A program made the translations under genes and the position numbers. Of a stretch of DNA of 58,109 nucleotides, positions 22,629 to 32,294 are shown in pieces (positions within the stretch are counted from its first letter, which is position 1; every line of letters begins with the position of its first letter). The notes under the pieces were generated by a model. The model was given only the letters and a program-made list of their open reading frames with translations. It did no database searches and was not told the origin of the DNA. Source of the stretch: Actinomycetota bacterium (lineage in GTDB: Bacteria; Actinomycetota; Thermoleophilia; Gaiellales; Gaiellaceae); contig PKYN01000018.1 in assembly GCA_003132665.1 (NCBI GenBank), positions 133,293 through 191,401 of the forward strand, read 5' to 3'.

Positions 22629-22848
22629 GTCTCAGCCGATGCGCTGCCGACGCTCGCCGCTCTCCGCGCCGCGATAACGCTTAGCCTGATCGAGCGCTCA
22701 CTCTGATCCACAACCGGATCCTATGCCCGGTGAGCGACTGCTCGACACCGGGCGGCCCGATAGCGGCAACTTTTCCTTGCAAACTGCGGATTTCATAGTT
22801 CGCTAGAGGCTTTGCAGTTGTGATTGGGTCCGATAGGGTGCCATCTGC
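22629..22848. other. Divergent intergenic region
   Basis: This 220-bp gap separates the minus-strand reductase from the plus-strand hydrolase. TAGGGT at 22834-22839, 9 bases before the GTG at 22849, may be a -10 box for the hydrolase. CCCGGT and ACCGGG at about 22729-22752 form a hairpin. A 68-codon minus-strand frame crosses the region but starts inside the hydrolase gene and has no protein-like features. Confidence 0.5.
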
Positions 22849-24030
22849 GTGGTACTCGAGCCCGTCGATCCAAACGCTCGTTTCCACGAGCGACGCGCAA
22901 ATGCCCGGCGCCGGCGTAAGCTGCGCCGTACCGCCTTCCTGCTCGCGCTCGTGACTTCGGCGACCCTGGGCGGACTAGCCGTCTGGATGACGGCGCGCGG
23001 TGCAGGCTCGCCCGTTACCGAGGCCAGCAAGCACACCACGACTAAGACTTCGACGAAACCGAAATCCTTCCTTCCGAAGGAGATCCGAGGTATTCACGTC
23101 ACCATGATGCTCGCCTCGCTGGAGGGCAAGCTGGCCGAGTATGCGAGCCTGACCAACGAGGGCCTGAACACAATCGAGCTCGACGTCAAGGATGAGAACG
23201 GCACCGTCGCCTTCTCCTCGCCCGAAACGCCGCTGGCCGACCAGGTCGGCGCGGCGGGCAACTACTACAACCCGGCCAAGGTGGCCAAGCAGCTTCACGC
23301 TCGCGGCATCTACCTGATCGGTCGGGTCGCGGTCTTCGAGGATCCCGTACTTACGGCGCGCCGGCCCGATCTCGCGATCCAGCATTCAGACGGCTCGATC
23401 TGGGTCAATGACAGAGGTCTCGGCTGGTCGAACGAGTACAACAAGAAAGTCTGGGACTACAACGTCTCGATTGCGAAGGCCGCCGCCAAGGCCGGCTTCG
23501 ACGAGATCCAGTTCGACTACGTGCGCTTCCCTTCGGACGGGCCGATCGAAACCGCAGTCTGGCCCGGGAAGGTAAACGAGCCGGAGTCGACGACGATCGC
23601 CAAGTTCCTCCAGTACGCGTCCGGCCAGCTCAAACCGCTTGGTGTTCGCGTCTCGGCCGACGTCTTCGGGCTCGCGGCGAGCGAAAAGCAAGGCGTCGGG
23701 CAGTCGCCGCAGAAGATGGCGCGCTACGTCGACGCGCTCTCGCCGATGGCGTATCCGTCGCACTTCAACCCGGGGACCTACGGATTAACCGATCCGCAGG
23801 CCGCTCCGGGCATGACGGTTGGTTACGCGCTGGACGACTTCAACACCGCACTCCGCGGGAGCAAGGCCGAGCTGGTTCCCTGGATCCAGGACTTCACGAT
23901 GGGGCGCAAGTTCACTCTCGCCGACATCAAGGACGAGATCCTGGCCGTTCGTAACAGCGGCGCACGAGGATTCCTGATCTGGAACGCGAGCGGCGAATAC
24001 ACCCCCGGCACGCTTCAGCCGGTGAACTAA
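22849..24030 (+). CDS. Putative glycoside hydrolase (DUF4015/GHL10-like), membrane-anchored
   Basis: This 393-residue protein has a basic cytoplasmic head, one transmembrane anchor (residues about 27-48), a Ser/Thr/Lys-rich linker, and a TIM-barrel-like domain from about 78 to the end. Family features are EIRGIHVT, NTIELDVKDENG, LIGRVAVFEDP, the barrel-end motif GFDEIQFDYVRFPSDG (acidic residues at the expected catalytic strand), VSADVFG, SPMAYPSHF and GFLIWNASGEY. The family is placed among putative glycoside hydrolases; the polysaccharide is unknown and likely cell-surface. The start is a GTG. Confidence 0.85.
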   Translation: MVLEPVDPNARFHERRANARRRRKLRRTAFLLALVTSATLGGLAVWMTARGAGSPVTEASKHTTTKTSTKPKSFLPKEIRGIHVTMMLASLEGKLAEYASLTNEGLNTIELDVKDENGTVAFSSPETPLADQVGAAGNYYNPAKVAKQLHARGIYLIGRVAVFEDPVLTARRPDLAIQHSDGSIWVNDRGLGWSNEYNKKVWDYNVSIAKAAAKAGFDEIQFDYVRFPSDGPIETAVWPGKVNEPESTTIAKFLQYASGQLKPLGVRVSADVFGLAASEKQGVGQSPQKMARYVDALSPMAYPSHFNPGTYGLTDPQAAPGMTVGYALDDFNTALRGSKAELVPWIQDFTMGRKFTLADIKDEILAVRNSGARGFLIWNASGEYTPGTLQPVN

Positions 24031-24073
24031 CCTCGGCGAGCGCAGCTGGCGCTCCGCTATCGTCCCGGCGCAG

Positions 24074-25396
24074 ATGACCTCCTCGGCGATCCAACTCCTC
24101 ACCGATATTCCGGGCCCTCGCTCGCGCGAGATCATGACGCGAAAGGAGAGCGCGGTCGCCGCGCCGATGACCGTCCAGGCGCCGCTCGTCGTCGACTCGG
24201 CGCTGGGAACGGTCGTGACGGACGTCGACGGCAATCGCCTGCTCGACTTCACCGGAGGGATCGGTTGTCTCGCGGTCGGGCACTCTCATCCCCACGTGGT
24301 CGAGGCGGTTAGGGAACAGGCGGGCCGCTTTCTGCACACCGATTTCGCGGTCGTCCCGTACGAGATCTACGCGACGGTCGCCGAACGGCTGGTCGCGGCG
24401 GCACCGTTCAGCGGCCCGGGGCGAGCGGTCTTCTTCAACTCCGGCGCCGAGGCGGTCGAGAACGCCGTCAAGATCGCGCGCCTGGCGACCAAGCGCCCCG
24501 CCGTCATCGCCTTCGAGGGCGGCTTCCATGGGCGCACCCTGTTGGCTCTGACGATGACGTCCAAGGCCAATCCCTACAAGATCGGGCTGGGCCCGCTTGC
24601 GCCGGCCGTCTATCACCTTCCCTACGCTCAGGACTACCGCGGCCCCTCCGCTTCGGAGGCCCTGGCCGCGCTCGAGCGGGCGCTGGTGACGCAGGTGGCG
24701 CCGGCCGAGGTTGCCGCGATCGTGATCGAGCCGATTCAGGGCGAGGGCGGTTTCGTCCCGGCGCCGAAGGAGTTTTTGCAGGGCCTGCGCAAGATCTGCG
24801 ACGAGCACGGGATCGTGTTCGTAGCCGACGAGGTGCAGTCCGGCTTCGGCCGCACCGGCGCCATGTTCGCGATCGAGCACTACGGCGTCGAGCCCGACCT
24901 GGTCGTGGTGGCCAAGTCGCTGGCCTCCGGGCTACCCCTCTCGGGCGTGATTGGCAAAGCGGAGATCATGAACGCGCCGCACGAAGGAGCCATCGGCGGC
25001 ACCTACAGCGGAAACCCTGTGGGTCTGGCCGCCGCGAACGCCGTGCTCGACGTGATCGAGAGCGAGAATCTGATCGAGCGGGCGAAGGTGCTCGGCGCGA
25101 CTCTGCTCGCGCGAATGAACGCCTGGCAAGGTCGCTTCGAGCAGATCGGAGACGTGCGCGGCATCGGCTCGATGCTCGCGATCGAGCTGGTGAACAGCCG
25201 GGAGACCAAGCAGCCCGCGCCCGAGCTGGCGACACGAGTGATCGAGGAGGCGCTGCAGCGCGGCCTGCTTCTGCTCAAGGCGGGGCTGTACGGCAACTGC
25301 GTGCGCGTTCTCGCGCCACTGGTGATCACAGACGATGAGCTCGAAGAGGCGCTCGACGTCTGGGAAGACGCGCTCGGCGCCGCTCTCGCCGGCTAA
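24074..25396 (+). CDS. gabT: 4-aminobutyrate aminotransferase (GabT-like, class III aminotransferase)
   Basis: This 440-residue PLP enzyme moves the amino group of 4-aminobutyrate to 2-oxoglutarate, or acts on a similar omega-amino acid. The IPGPRSREI opening is typical of GabT. Class III motifs follow: FNSGAEAVENAVKIAR, FHGRT, VIEPIQGEGG, DEVQSGFGRTG with the PLP-binding Asp, and the PLP lysine in VAKSLASGLP. Length is normal. The start is ATG at 24074 with a TATCGT box 10 bases ahead. No succinate-semialdehyde dehydrogenase gene is adjacent. It is convergent with ddl, 11 bases apart. Confidence 0.88.
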   Translation: MTSSAIQLLTDIPGPRSREIMTRKESAVAAPMTVQAPLVVDSALGTVVTDVDGNRLLDFTGGIGCLAVGHSHPHVVEAVREQAGRFLHTDFAVVPYEIYATVAERLVAAAPFSGPGRAVFFNSGAEAVENAVKIARLATKRPAVIAFEGGFHGRTLLALTMTSKANPYKIGLGPLAPAVYHLPYAQDYRGPSASEALAALERALVTQVAPAEVAAIVIEPIQGEGGFVPAPKEFLQGLRKICDEHGIVFVADEVQSGFGRTGAMFAIEHYGVEPDLVVVAKSLASGLPLSGVIGKAEIMNAPHEGAIGGTYSGNPVGLAAANAVLDVIESENLIERAKVLGATLLARMNAWQGRFEQIGDVRGIGSMLAIELVNSRETKQPAPELATRVIEEALQRGLLLLKAGLYGNCVRVLAPLVITDDELEEALDVWEDALGAALAG

Positions 25397-25407
25397 CGAT
25401 CTCGGAC

Positions 25408-26430
25408 TCAGTAGGCGTATCGCTGCTGCCGCTTGTGGCGCTCGAGCGCCAGGGCGATCAGGCGATCGAGTAACTCGGGGTACGAGATACCCGACTCGGC
25501 GAACAACTTGGCGTAGACGCTGGTGGAAGTGAAGCCCGGGATTGTGTTGAGCTCGTTCACCAGCACCTCCTCGCCGCGGACGAAGAAGTCGACGCGGGCC
25601 ATTCCTTCGCACTCGCCGGCGACGAAGGCCTCGACCGCCAGGCGCCGAACTCGCTCGACCGCCTCGGCGGAGATGGGCGGCGGCACTACCAGCTCCATCC
25701 CGCCCTTCTCGTACTTGGCGGCGAAGTCGTACCACTCGGCGTGAGCGATGATTTGGCCCGGCAGCGAGGCGATCGGCTCGCGGTTGCCGAGTACGCTGCA
25801 CTCCACCTCGAGCGCGTCGATGAACTCCTCGATCAGCACCTTCTCGTCGTGGCGGAAGGCGAGCTCCAGCGCCGGGCCCAGCTCGCTCTGGTCGTGCACC
25901 TTGCTGATGCCGACCGAGGAGCCGAGCCGCGCGGGCTTGACGAAGACGGGATAGGAGAAGGGATGCTCCTCGGGGTCGCCGTGGCGCAGGGTGATGCTCG
26001 GCGTCACCGGGATGCCGCGGTCGCGGAGAACCGCCTTGAAGACGTCCTTGTCCATGCACAGAGCAGAGGCCAGAACGCCCGGGCCGACATAAGGAACGCC
26101 GGCCAGCTCGAGCAGACCCTGGACGGTGCCGTCCTCGCCGAACGGTCCGTGCAGCACGGGGAAAACGACGTCCACATCGGCTAGGGTGGCCGGCACCGAC
26201 GACTCGGCCGGAACAGGCAGCGTCTCCACGGGCTTACTGGTGTGCTCCGCTGCCTCCAGCGCGGGTGGCACGGCGGCGGGAAGCGCCCAACGGCCATCCC
26301 GGTCGATCTCGATCGAGACCGTGTTGTAGCGGTCGCGCAAGGCCTCGATCACCGAGCTCGCCGAGGCGACCGAGATGTCGTGCTCGCTCGAGCGGCCACC
26401 CATCAGCACTGCTATGCGAAGGCGGCTCAC
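25408..26430 (-). CDS. ddl: D-alanine--D-alanine ligase
   Basis: This 340-residue ATP-grasp enzyme makes the D-Ala-D-Ala dipeptide for peptidoglycan. It has LMGGRSSEHDISVASA at the start, LHGPFGEDGTVQGLLE, the Lys of FVKPARLGSSVGISKV, the ATP-grasp EEFIDALEVECSVLG, and RVDFFVR with VLVNELNTIPGFT at the metal site, close to the YPEL end region. It is the last gene of the cell-wall operon; its GTG overlaps the pknB stop (GTGA). Having ddl coupled to pknB ties precursor supply to the kinase operon, which is not the usual M. tuberculosis layout. Confidence 0.95.
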   Translation of the reverse strand: MSRLRIAVLMGGRSSEHDISVASASSVIEALRDRYNTVSIEIDRDGRWALPAAVPPALEAAEHTSKPVETLPVPAESSVPATLADVDVVFPVLHGPFGEDGTVQGLLELAGVPYVGPGVLASALCMDKDVFKAVLRDRGIPVTPSITLRHGDPEEHPFSYPVFVKPARLGSSVGISKVHDQSELGPALELAFRHDEKVLIEEFIDALEVECSVLGNREPIASLPGQIIAHAEWYDFAAKYEKGGMELVVPPPISAEAVERVRRLAVEAFVAGECEGMARVDFFVRGEEVLVNELNTIPGFTSTSVYAKLFAESGISYPELLDRLIALALERHKRQQRYAY

Positions 26431-28343
26431 GGCGCGACGAAGTTGCCGACGTAGATCGTTACGGTCGAGCCTGGAGCGGCCTGCTCGTTCCCCTTCGGAG
26501 TCTGGTTTAGGACGATCCCGTTTTCGCTGGAATTTGGGGTGTCTTGCGGGACGGCGTCGTATTTGAACCCCGCCGTTGTGAGAGTCGCCTCGGCGGTCGC
26601 TGCGTCGGAGTTGACGACCGAAGGAACGGGGACAAGCTGCGGCCCCTGGGAGACCTGGAGCGTGATCGTGGTGCCGGGTTGTTGTTTGGGCGCCGCCGCG
26701 GTGGGATCCTGGACGATTATCGTGCCCTTGGGCTGGTCCGACGGGACTACCTGTTTATTTACTTTGAACCCCGCGTCTATGAGTGGGTGATAGACCGTGT
26801 TGTAGAGGGAGCCGACTACATTGGGGACGGGGATCGGAGCCGGCCCTTTCGAGACCCAGATCTTCACGGTCGATTCCGGCGCCGCCTTTTGATTTCCGAG
26901 CGGATCTTGGTTGAAGACCGTCCCGATCGGCGCCGTGTCGCTGTATGCCGGTTTCGGATCGACTTTGAAGCCACTCGCGTTCAGCTCGGAAATTGCCTTG
27001 TATTGATCCATACTGATGACCGACTTGACGCGAATATCCCCGGTTCCGGTGGAGACCCAGATGCGAACCGTGCTGTTCGGCGCGAGGCGCTCGCCCCCGG
27101 GCGGGTCCTGCCGGGATACGTTGCCCGACTTGATGGTGGTGGATGTCTTGTAGATCGCCCTCGGTACGAGGCCGGCGCGGGAGATTTTCGCCTTCGCAGC
27201 CTCCTTGGTCAATCCGGTCACGGAGGGGACCGGCACGGGTGAGCTCTCGGAGAGCTGTCGGTAGACGATCCAGAAGGCGACGCCCACGGCGATCGCCAGG
27301 GCCAGCGCGAGCAGCCAGGGCCAGACCGGGCGCCGCACGGTGGCGTCTTGCAGGTCGTAGTAGCCGGGGGGCGCCGGTGGCGGAGTGGGCACGCCCGGGC
27401 GGATCGGCGGCGTCACTCGCGTGGGCGCCTTGGTGATCATCGTCGGCGCCGAGAGGCCGGCTCCCGCGAGCACGGTCGTCGCGGCGTCGGTCGTCGCCTC
27501 GCTGATCTCCAGGCCCTTCGAGATTGCGCTGAGGTCGGCGTCCATCTCCGCGGCGCTCTGGTAGCGATCGTCGGGGTTCTTGGCCAGAGCGCGCAGGACG
27601 ACCGCGTCGAGCTCGGGCGAGATCTCGGGCCGCTTCGCCGACGGCGGCTCAGGCACGGCCGAGAGGTGCTTCATGGCGATCTCGACCGGGGTGTCGCCGT
27701 TGAAGGGCGCCTCGCCGGTGAGCAGCTCGTAGAGGAGCACCCCGACCGAGTAGAGGTCGGAGCGGTCGTCGACCGGGGCGCCGCGCGCCTGCTCGGGCGA
27801 CAGGTACTGAGCGGTGCCGATGATCGAGCCGACCTCGGTCATCTCGCTGGCGCCCGCTCGCGCGATCCCGAAGTCGGTGACCTTCACCCGACCCTCGTCG
27901 TCCACGAGCACGTTGTGCGGCTTGATGTCGCGATGCACGAGGCCGTTTCGGTGCGCAAAACGAAGCGCGGCCAGAATCTGGCGGCCGTAGTTGACGGCGA
28001 CGAGGATGGGCGAAGGGCCGCGCTCGATCACCAGCTCCTTGAGCGTGCGACCCTCGATCACCTCCATGGCGATGTAGTACGTGCCTTCGGCGTTGCCGCG
28101 GTCGTAGATCTGCACGATGTTGGGATGCGAGAGGCTGGCGGCGCTGGAAGCCTCGCGCCGGAAGCGCTCGACGAACTGCTTGTCGGAGGCGTGCTTGGCG
28201 TTCAGGATCTTGATTGCGATCCGCCGGCCCAGCTCCTGGTCTTCGGCGAGATAAACGGTCGCCATCCCTCCCGAACCGAGCTTCTTGAGGATCTTGTAGC
28301 GCCCGTCGAAGAGGGCGCCGATGAGTGGATCAGGAGGTGTCAT
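26427..28343 (-). CDS. pknB: Ser/Thr protein kinase PknB with four PASTA domains
   Basis: This 638-residue transmembrane kinase senses cell-wall fragments or lipid II and phosphorylates division and wall-synthesis proteins. The kinase domain covers about residues 16-275 with GSGGMATV (23-30), Lys 45, HRD at 137-139 and DFG at 157-159, all intact. A Pro-rich juxtamembrane stretch (about 310-330) leads to one transmembrane helix (about 342-361). Four extracellular PASTA repeats fill residues 370-638, each closing with a QxPxG-like turn and a VxIxVS strand. It starts 17 bases after pbpA and overlaps ddl. Confidence 0.97.
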   Translation of the reverse strand: MTPPDPLIGALFDGRYKILKKLGSGGMATVYLAEDQELGRRIAIKILNAKHASDKQFVERFRREASSAASLSHPNIVQIYDRGNAEGTYYIAMEVIEGRTLKELVIERGPSPILVAVNYGRQILAALRFAHRNGLVHRDIKPHNVLVDDEGRVKVTDFGIARAGASEMTEVGSIIGTAQYLSPEQARGAPVDDRSDLYSVGVLLYELLTGEAPFNGDTPVEIAMKHLSAVPEPPSAKRPEISPELDAVVLRALAKNPDDRYQSAAEMDADLSAISKGLEISEATTDAATTVLAGAGLSAPTMITKAPTRVTPPIRPGVPTPPPAPPGYYDLQDATVRRPVWPWLLALALAIAVGVAFWIVYRQLSESSPVPVPSVTGLTKEAAKAKISRAGLVPRAIYKTSTTIKSGNVSRQDPPGGERLAPNSTVRIWVSTGTGDIRVKSVISMDQYKAISELNASGFKVDPKPAYSDTAPIGTVFNQDPLGNQKAAPESTVKIWVSKGPAPIPVPNVVGSLYNTVYHPLIDAGFKVNKQVVPSDQPKGTIIVQDPTAAAPKQQPGTTITLQVSQGPQLVPVPSVVNSDAATAEATLTTAGFKYDAVPQDTPNSSENGIVLNQTPKGNEQAAPGSTVTIYVGNFVAP

Positions 28344-28360
28344 GACTCGTAAAGGTTAGG

Positions 28361-29860
28361 TCAGGAGTTGGAGTTCGGCGCGGAGGACAGGATCGCCTGC
28401 ATGATTTGGCGCGCAATCGGCGCCGCGGTCATCCCGCCGGTGCCGGTCTGATTCTGCAGCACGACCGCCACCGCGACCCGCGGCGCGTCGGCGGGCGCAA
28501 AGGATATGAACCAGGTTGTGTTGGGCTGGCCGGTTCCGTTTTCGGCGGTACCGGTCTTGCCGGCGACCTTTACCCCCGGGATCGCGGCCGCCGTCCCGGT
28601 GCCGCTCGTCACGACCGACTCCATCATCTGCGTCAGCTCCAGCGCCGTCTCGGGCTTGATCGGTTGCGCGAGCTCCTCGGGCTTGATGCGCACGATCCCG
28701 CCGTCGCTTCGGCGCACGCGATCGACCAGATGGGGCTGCATCTCGGTGCCGTTGTTGGCGACCGTAGCGGCGACCATCGCCATCTGCAGCGGCGTGACGA
28801 GCAGCAGGCTCTGGCCGAAAGCGACACGTCCCGGATCGCCGAGGTCGATTTCCTGAGTCGGGCTGAGCAGGTGCGAGCGCTGATAGAGACCACTGATTGC
28901 GAGGGCGTTGCTGGGCAGGTCGATTGAGGGCTTCTGATCGAAGCCGAAGCGACGCGCGTAGTTCATGAGGTTGTGCATCCCGAGCCGCTTACCGATGTTG
29001 CAGAAGACCGAGTTGACCGAGTCCGTGAAGCCCGTTGCGAGCGAGAGGGTGCCAAAAGCCTCGGGGCCTTTCTGATCGTGGTTTGTGAAGTTGTTCACCC
29101 TCTGTCCGTACTCGATGCAGTAACCGGGGTCTTGAAAGACCGAAGTGGGAGTGAAGCGTCCGCTGTCGAGAGCCGCCGCGGCAGTCACGACCTTGAAGGA
29201 CGAGCCCGGCGGGTAGAGGCCCTGCGTTGCGCGGTCGACTAGCGGCGAAGTCGGCGTGCAACCCGGCGACGTGATCTTGCCGATGCGGTTGTAGTGGCTT
29301 TCGACGTCGTTGGGGTTGTAGCTCGGCTTGGTGACGAGCGCGAGCACCCGCCCGGTGGAAGGCTCGAGCGCCACCGCCGCGCCGCAGTTCGAGCCGAGCG
29401 CTTGCGTGGCGATGCGCTGAGCGCGGAGGTTGATTGAGGTGTAGACGTCGCTGCCGTGGATCGTGCTGCCGAGCAGTCGGTCGCCGATCTGCTTGAACGT
29501 GCCGGCGAGGGTCTGGTCGGCGCCGGTCAGGTAATCGTTGGCCGAGCTCTCCAGGCCCGCCCGCGACTTGGTCTGCGTTGCGTATCCGACCGCCGCCGCG
29601 GTCAGCGAGCCAAGCGGGTAGCGACGGAAGTAGTAGGTCTGACCGCCGGCGTGAACGATCCGGTTTTTCGCCAGCGTCGTGCCGTCGGACGCAAAGATCC
29701 GTCCCCGGTCGATGGTGAACTCGGAAACCTGCTGGATGGAGTTGTCGCTCCTATTGGCGAGATCCGGCGCCGCCCAGGCCTGCCAGTAGGTGGAGGCGAC
29801 GATCAGCGCGACGAGCATCGTGAGCGAAGTCAGGGCGGCGATTCGGATGCGAGCGTTCAT
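28361..29860 (-). CDS. pbpA: Class B penicillin-binding protein PbpA (transpeptidase)
   Basis: This 499-residue membrane-anchored transpeptidase cross-links peptidoglycan with the SEDS protein encoded just upstream. It has an N-terminal anchor (residues 8-28), a small dimerisation region starting FTIDRGRIFASDGT, and a transpeptidase domain with the catalytic Ser in PGSSFKVV (near residue 221), the SVN motif in DSVNSVF (near 276), and KTGTAE (near 438). All three motifs are intact. The ATG overlaps the stop of the RodA/FtsW gene by 4 bases, so the SEDS/PBP pair is translated together. Confidence 0.96.
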   Translation of the reverse strand: MNARIRIAALTSLTMLVALIVASTYWQAWAAPDLANRSDNSIQQVSEFTIDRGRIFASDGTTLAKNRIVHAGGQTYYFRRYPLGSLTAAAVGYATQTKSRAGLESSANDYLTGADQTLAGTFKQIGDRLLGSTIHGSDVYTSINLRAQRIATQALGSNCGAAVALEPSTGRVLALVTKPSYNPNDVESHYNRIGKITSPGCTPTSPLVDRATQGLYPPGSSFKVVTAAAALDSGRFTPTSVFQDPGYCIEYGQRVNNFTNHDQKGPEAFGTLSLATGFTDSVNSVFCNIGKRLGMHNLMNYARRFGFDQKPSIDLPSNALAISGLYQRSHLLSPTQEIDLGDPGRVAFGQSLLLVTPLQMAMVAATVANNGTEMQPHLVDRVRRSDGGIVRIKPEELAQPIKPETALELTQMMESVVTSGTGTAAAIPGVKVAGKTGTAENGTGQPNTTWFISFAPADAPRVAVAVVLQNQTGTGGMTAAPIARQIMQAILSSAPNSNS

Positions 29861-31161
29861 CGCGCCTCGTTCGCTCTCTGGGACACGAGCAGCAGGCCGG
29901 CGAGCAGGATGAAGTTGGCCACCACGCTCGAGCCCCCGTAGCTGATGAAGGGAAGCGTGATGCCGGTCAGCGGAATCAGGCGAAGGATGCCGCCGATGAT
30001 GATGAAGGTCTGGAGCGCGAAGCCGAACGTCAACCCGGCGGCGGCCAGCTTCGAGAAGCCGTCATCGACCGAGAGGGCGATGTTGAAGCCGCGCACGACG
30101 AAGAACATCAGCACCAACAGAAGCGCCGCAACTCCCACCAGGCCCAGCTCCTGAGCCAGCGCCGAAAAGATGAAGTCGGTGTTCAAGTCGGGAATCAGGA
30201 GCTTCCCGTTGGTGAGGGTGAAGGTGCCCTTGCCCAACCCGGTGCCCGAAAAGCCACCCTGGGCGATGGAGTAGAGCGACTTGACGAGCTGGAAGCTCTC
30301 GCACTCCTGGCGCTGCATCAGCAGGCCGCCGCGGGTCGGGCAGGGAACGGGCTGGGTCGTCCAGGGGTGCAGCCAGATGGTCACCCGGCTGCGCACGTGC
30401 GCCGTCGTCTCGTAGACGCCGGCCGCGCCGACCAAGAAGAGCGTCATCCCGACGCCCACATAGAGCAGCCGGCTGGTCGCCAGGTAGAGGATCGCCAGAA
30501 AGATCCCAAAGAAGAGGAGAGCGCTACCGAGATCATGCGTGGCCACGAGCACGAGCATCGCGCAGCCCCAGATGGCGAGCAGCGGCCCGAAGTCCTTCAA
30601 CCGGCCCAGCGCAAGCACCTCCTGCTTGGAGTGCAGATAGGCGGCCAGAAAGACAATCATCGCGATCTTCCCCAGCTCGCCAGGTTGGAACTGGAGCGAC
30701 CCGACATGCACCCAGAGGCGCGCCCCGTTTATCGAACGGCCGATCTTCGGCAGCGCCGGCAAGAAGAGCAGGGCGAGCGCCGACAGTCCGAACAGATACT
30801 TGTACGACTCGAGGCGGCGAAAGTCGTGACGAAGTGCGATCAGCGTGGCGGAGAAACCGGCGACTCCGATCACCACCCAGAGCCCCTGGCGGAGAGCGTC
30901 GGTGGGGTTTAGCCGGTAGATCTCGGTCAGCCCGACCCCGGTGAGCAGCGCCGCCATCGGCAGCAAGTAAGGATCGGCGTCGGGGACAGTGAGACGACCG
31001 ACGAAATGAGCGACCAGGTAAAGGGCGAAGAAAAACCCGGCGTAGGAGAGCGAGCCGGCCGAGATCTCGTTCTGGCGCGCGATGTAGACGCTGGCGAAGC
31101 CGGTCATCGTGATCAGGCCGACCAGAACGAGAATCGCAAGCTCCCGCGTGCGTGCGCTCAC
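29857..31161 (-). CDS. rodA: SEDS-family peptidoglycan glycosyltransferase (RodA/FtsW)
   Basis: This 434-residue protein has about ten to twelve transmembrane helices and the SEDS features: INGARLWVHVGSLQFQPGELGKIAMIVFLA (with the conserved Glu and Lys), a large extracellular loop, GFSGTGLGKG, TDFIFSALAQELGLVG, and ITLPFISYGGSS near the C-terminus. It polymerises glycan strands in partnership with PbpA. The operon position is that of actinobacterial RodA (FtsW2-like). The loop contains two cysteines (CPTRGG and QECE) that might form a disulfide. The start codon overlaps the pstP stop. Confidence 0.95.
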   Translation of the reverse strand: MSARTRELAILVLVGLITMTGFASVYIARQNEISAGSLSYAGFFFALYLVAHFVGRLTVPDADPYLLPMAALLTGVGLTEIYRLNPTDALRQGLWVVIGVAGFSATLIALRHDFRRLESYKYLFGLSALALLFLPALPKIGRSINGARLWVHVGSLQFQPGELGKIAMIVFLAAYLHSKQEVLALGRLKDFGPLLAIWGCAMLVLVATHDLGSALLFFGIFLAILYLATSRLLYVGVGMTLFLVGAAGVYETTAHVRSRVTIWLHPWTTQPVPCPTRGGLLMQRQECESFQLVKSLYSIAQGGFSGTGLGKGTFTLTNGKLLIPDLNTDFIFSALAQELGLVGVAALLLVLMFFVVRGFNIALSVDDGFSKLAAAGLTFGFALQTFIIIGGILRLIPLTGITLPFISYGGSSVVANFILLAGLLLVSQRANEAR

Positions 31162-32294
31162 GGGTATACGGCCCCTTCCAGCCTGCTCAGCTCGCGCGTC
31201 GTGTCTCCGTAGCTGTGCAGGTCGTTGTTGAAGAACCGTCGGCGCTCGCTCAGCGTGAGCTGCGCGGCGTAGAGGCGAGCGCTGACGCGAACCGGTCTGT
31301 AGAGATGAACGTCGCCGGGGAGATCGAAGGGCAAGCCCTGATAGATCGCGACGCGCCCGTCGGGCTCGGCACCGATGAAATGAGCGGTCGAGACCGTGAA
31401 GACGCCGAGGCCCACGATCGCGACAAAGAACGCGAGCGCCAGGGCAATCAGGGTCGCGCGCCTCGAACGATGACCGTGTGAGTTCTGCATCGCGAGCTTG
31501 AGCGCCGGCACCGCGTCGGCCTCGGTGAGCGTCTTGGCGTCGTCCAGTTTCTGCTCGGTTTCCTCCTCGGTCTCTGGCTCCCCGGCCTCCAACTCGAACA
31601 AGACGACAGTGATGTTGTCCTCGCCGCCCGCCTGATTGGCCGCGGCGACCAACTTCTCTCCCGCGCCGTCTAGATCTGCGCGCGCGGCTACGAGGAGTTG
31701 CGCGATCTTCTCGTCGGAGACCATCGAGGTGAGACCGTCGGAACAGAGCAGGAAAAGGTCGCCGTTCTGCGCCCGAATGGAGAAGACATCGACCTCGACA
31801 TCGGATTCGGTGCCGAGCGCGCGCGTGATGACCGAGCGCCGCGGATGGCTCTCCGCCTCCTTCGGGGAGAGGCGCCCGCTGCGCACGAGCTCGGCGACCA
31901 GCGAATGATCCTGTGTCAGCTGTGTCAGCTGATCTTCGCGGAGAAGGTAGGCGCGCGAGTCACCGACGTGCCCGATCGTCACGACGGTTCCTTCCACCAG
32001 CGCGACCGTCATTGTCGTGCCCATGCCGCGGGTCGAGGCATTCTCGCTCGAGTAGGCGTAGACCCGACGGTTTGCTTCGCGGATGAGCTCGACGGTCTGC
32101 TCCGGCGACGGTAGGTCTCCAAGCTTCGCCTCGCGCACCGAATCGGCTGCGAGCCGGGAGGCGACCTCTCCCGCCTGCGCCCCTCCCATTCCGTCGGCGA
32201 CGGCGAAGAGCGGCGGCTCACAGACGAAGGCGTCTTCGTTTCTCCGTCTTCTGCGGCCGGTATCGGTGTGGGCGCTTGAAGCGATAACGCTCAT
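31158..32294 (-). CDS. pstP: PP2C-family Ser/Thr protein phosphatase PstP
   Basis: This 378-residue phosphatase reverses the action of the neighbouring kinases. Residues about 1-235 are the PP2C domain with RRNEDAF, ADGMGGAQAGEVAS, GDSRAYLL, CSDGLT and GGEDNITVVL, which supply the metal-binding aspartates. A charged linker, one transmembrane helix (about 280-302) and a short extracellular tail of about 75 residues follow, so it is membrane-bound like PknB. It overlaps fhaB and rodA by 4 bases each. Confidence 0.95.
   Translation of the reverse strand: MSVIASSAHTDTGRRRRRNEDAFVCEPPLFAVADGMGGAQAGEVASRLAADSVREAKLGDLPSPEQTVELIREANRRVYAYSSENASTRGMGTTMTVALVEGTVVTIGHVGDSRAYLLREDQLTQLTQDHSLVAELVRSGRLSPKEAESHPRRSVITRALGTESDVEVDVFSIRAQNGDLFLLCSDGLTSMVSDEKIAQLLVAARADLDGAGEKLVAAANQAGGEDNITVVLFELEAGEPETEEETEQKLDDAKTLTEADAVPALKLAMQNSHGHRSRRATLIALALAFFVAIVGLGVFTVSTAHFIGAEPDGRVAIYQGLPFDLPGDVHLYRPVRVSARLYAAQLTLSERRRFFNNDLHSYGDTTRELSRLEGAVYP

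Noticed and set aside
22681-22887. A 68-codon minus-strand ORF in the gap between the reductase and the hydrolase
   Set aside because: It starts inside the hydrolase gene, has no ribosome-binding site and lacks any protein-like pattern.
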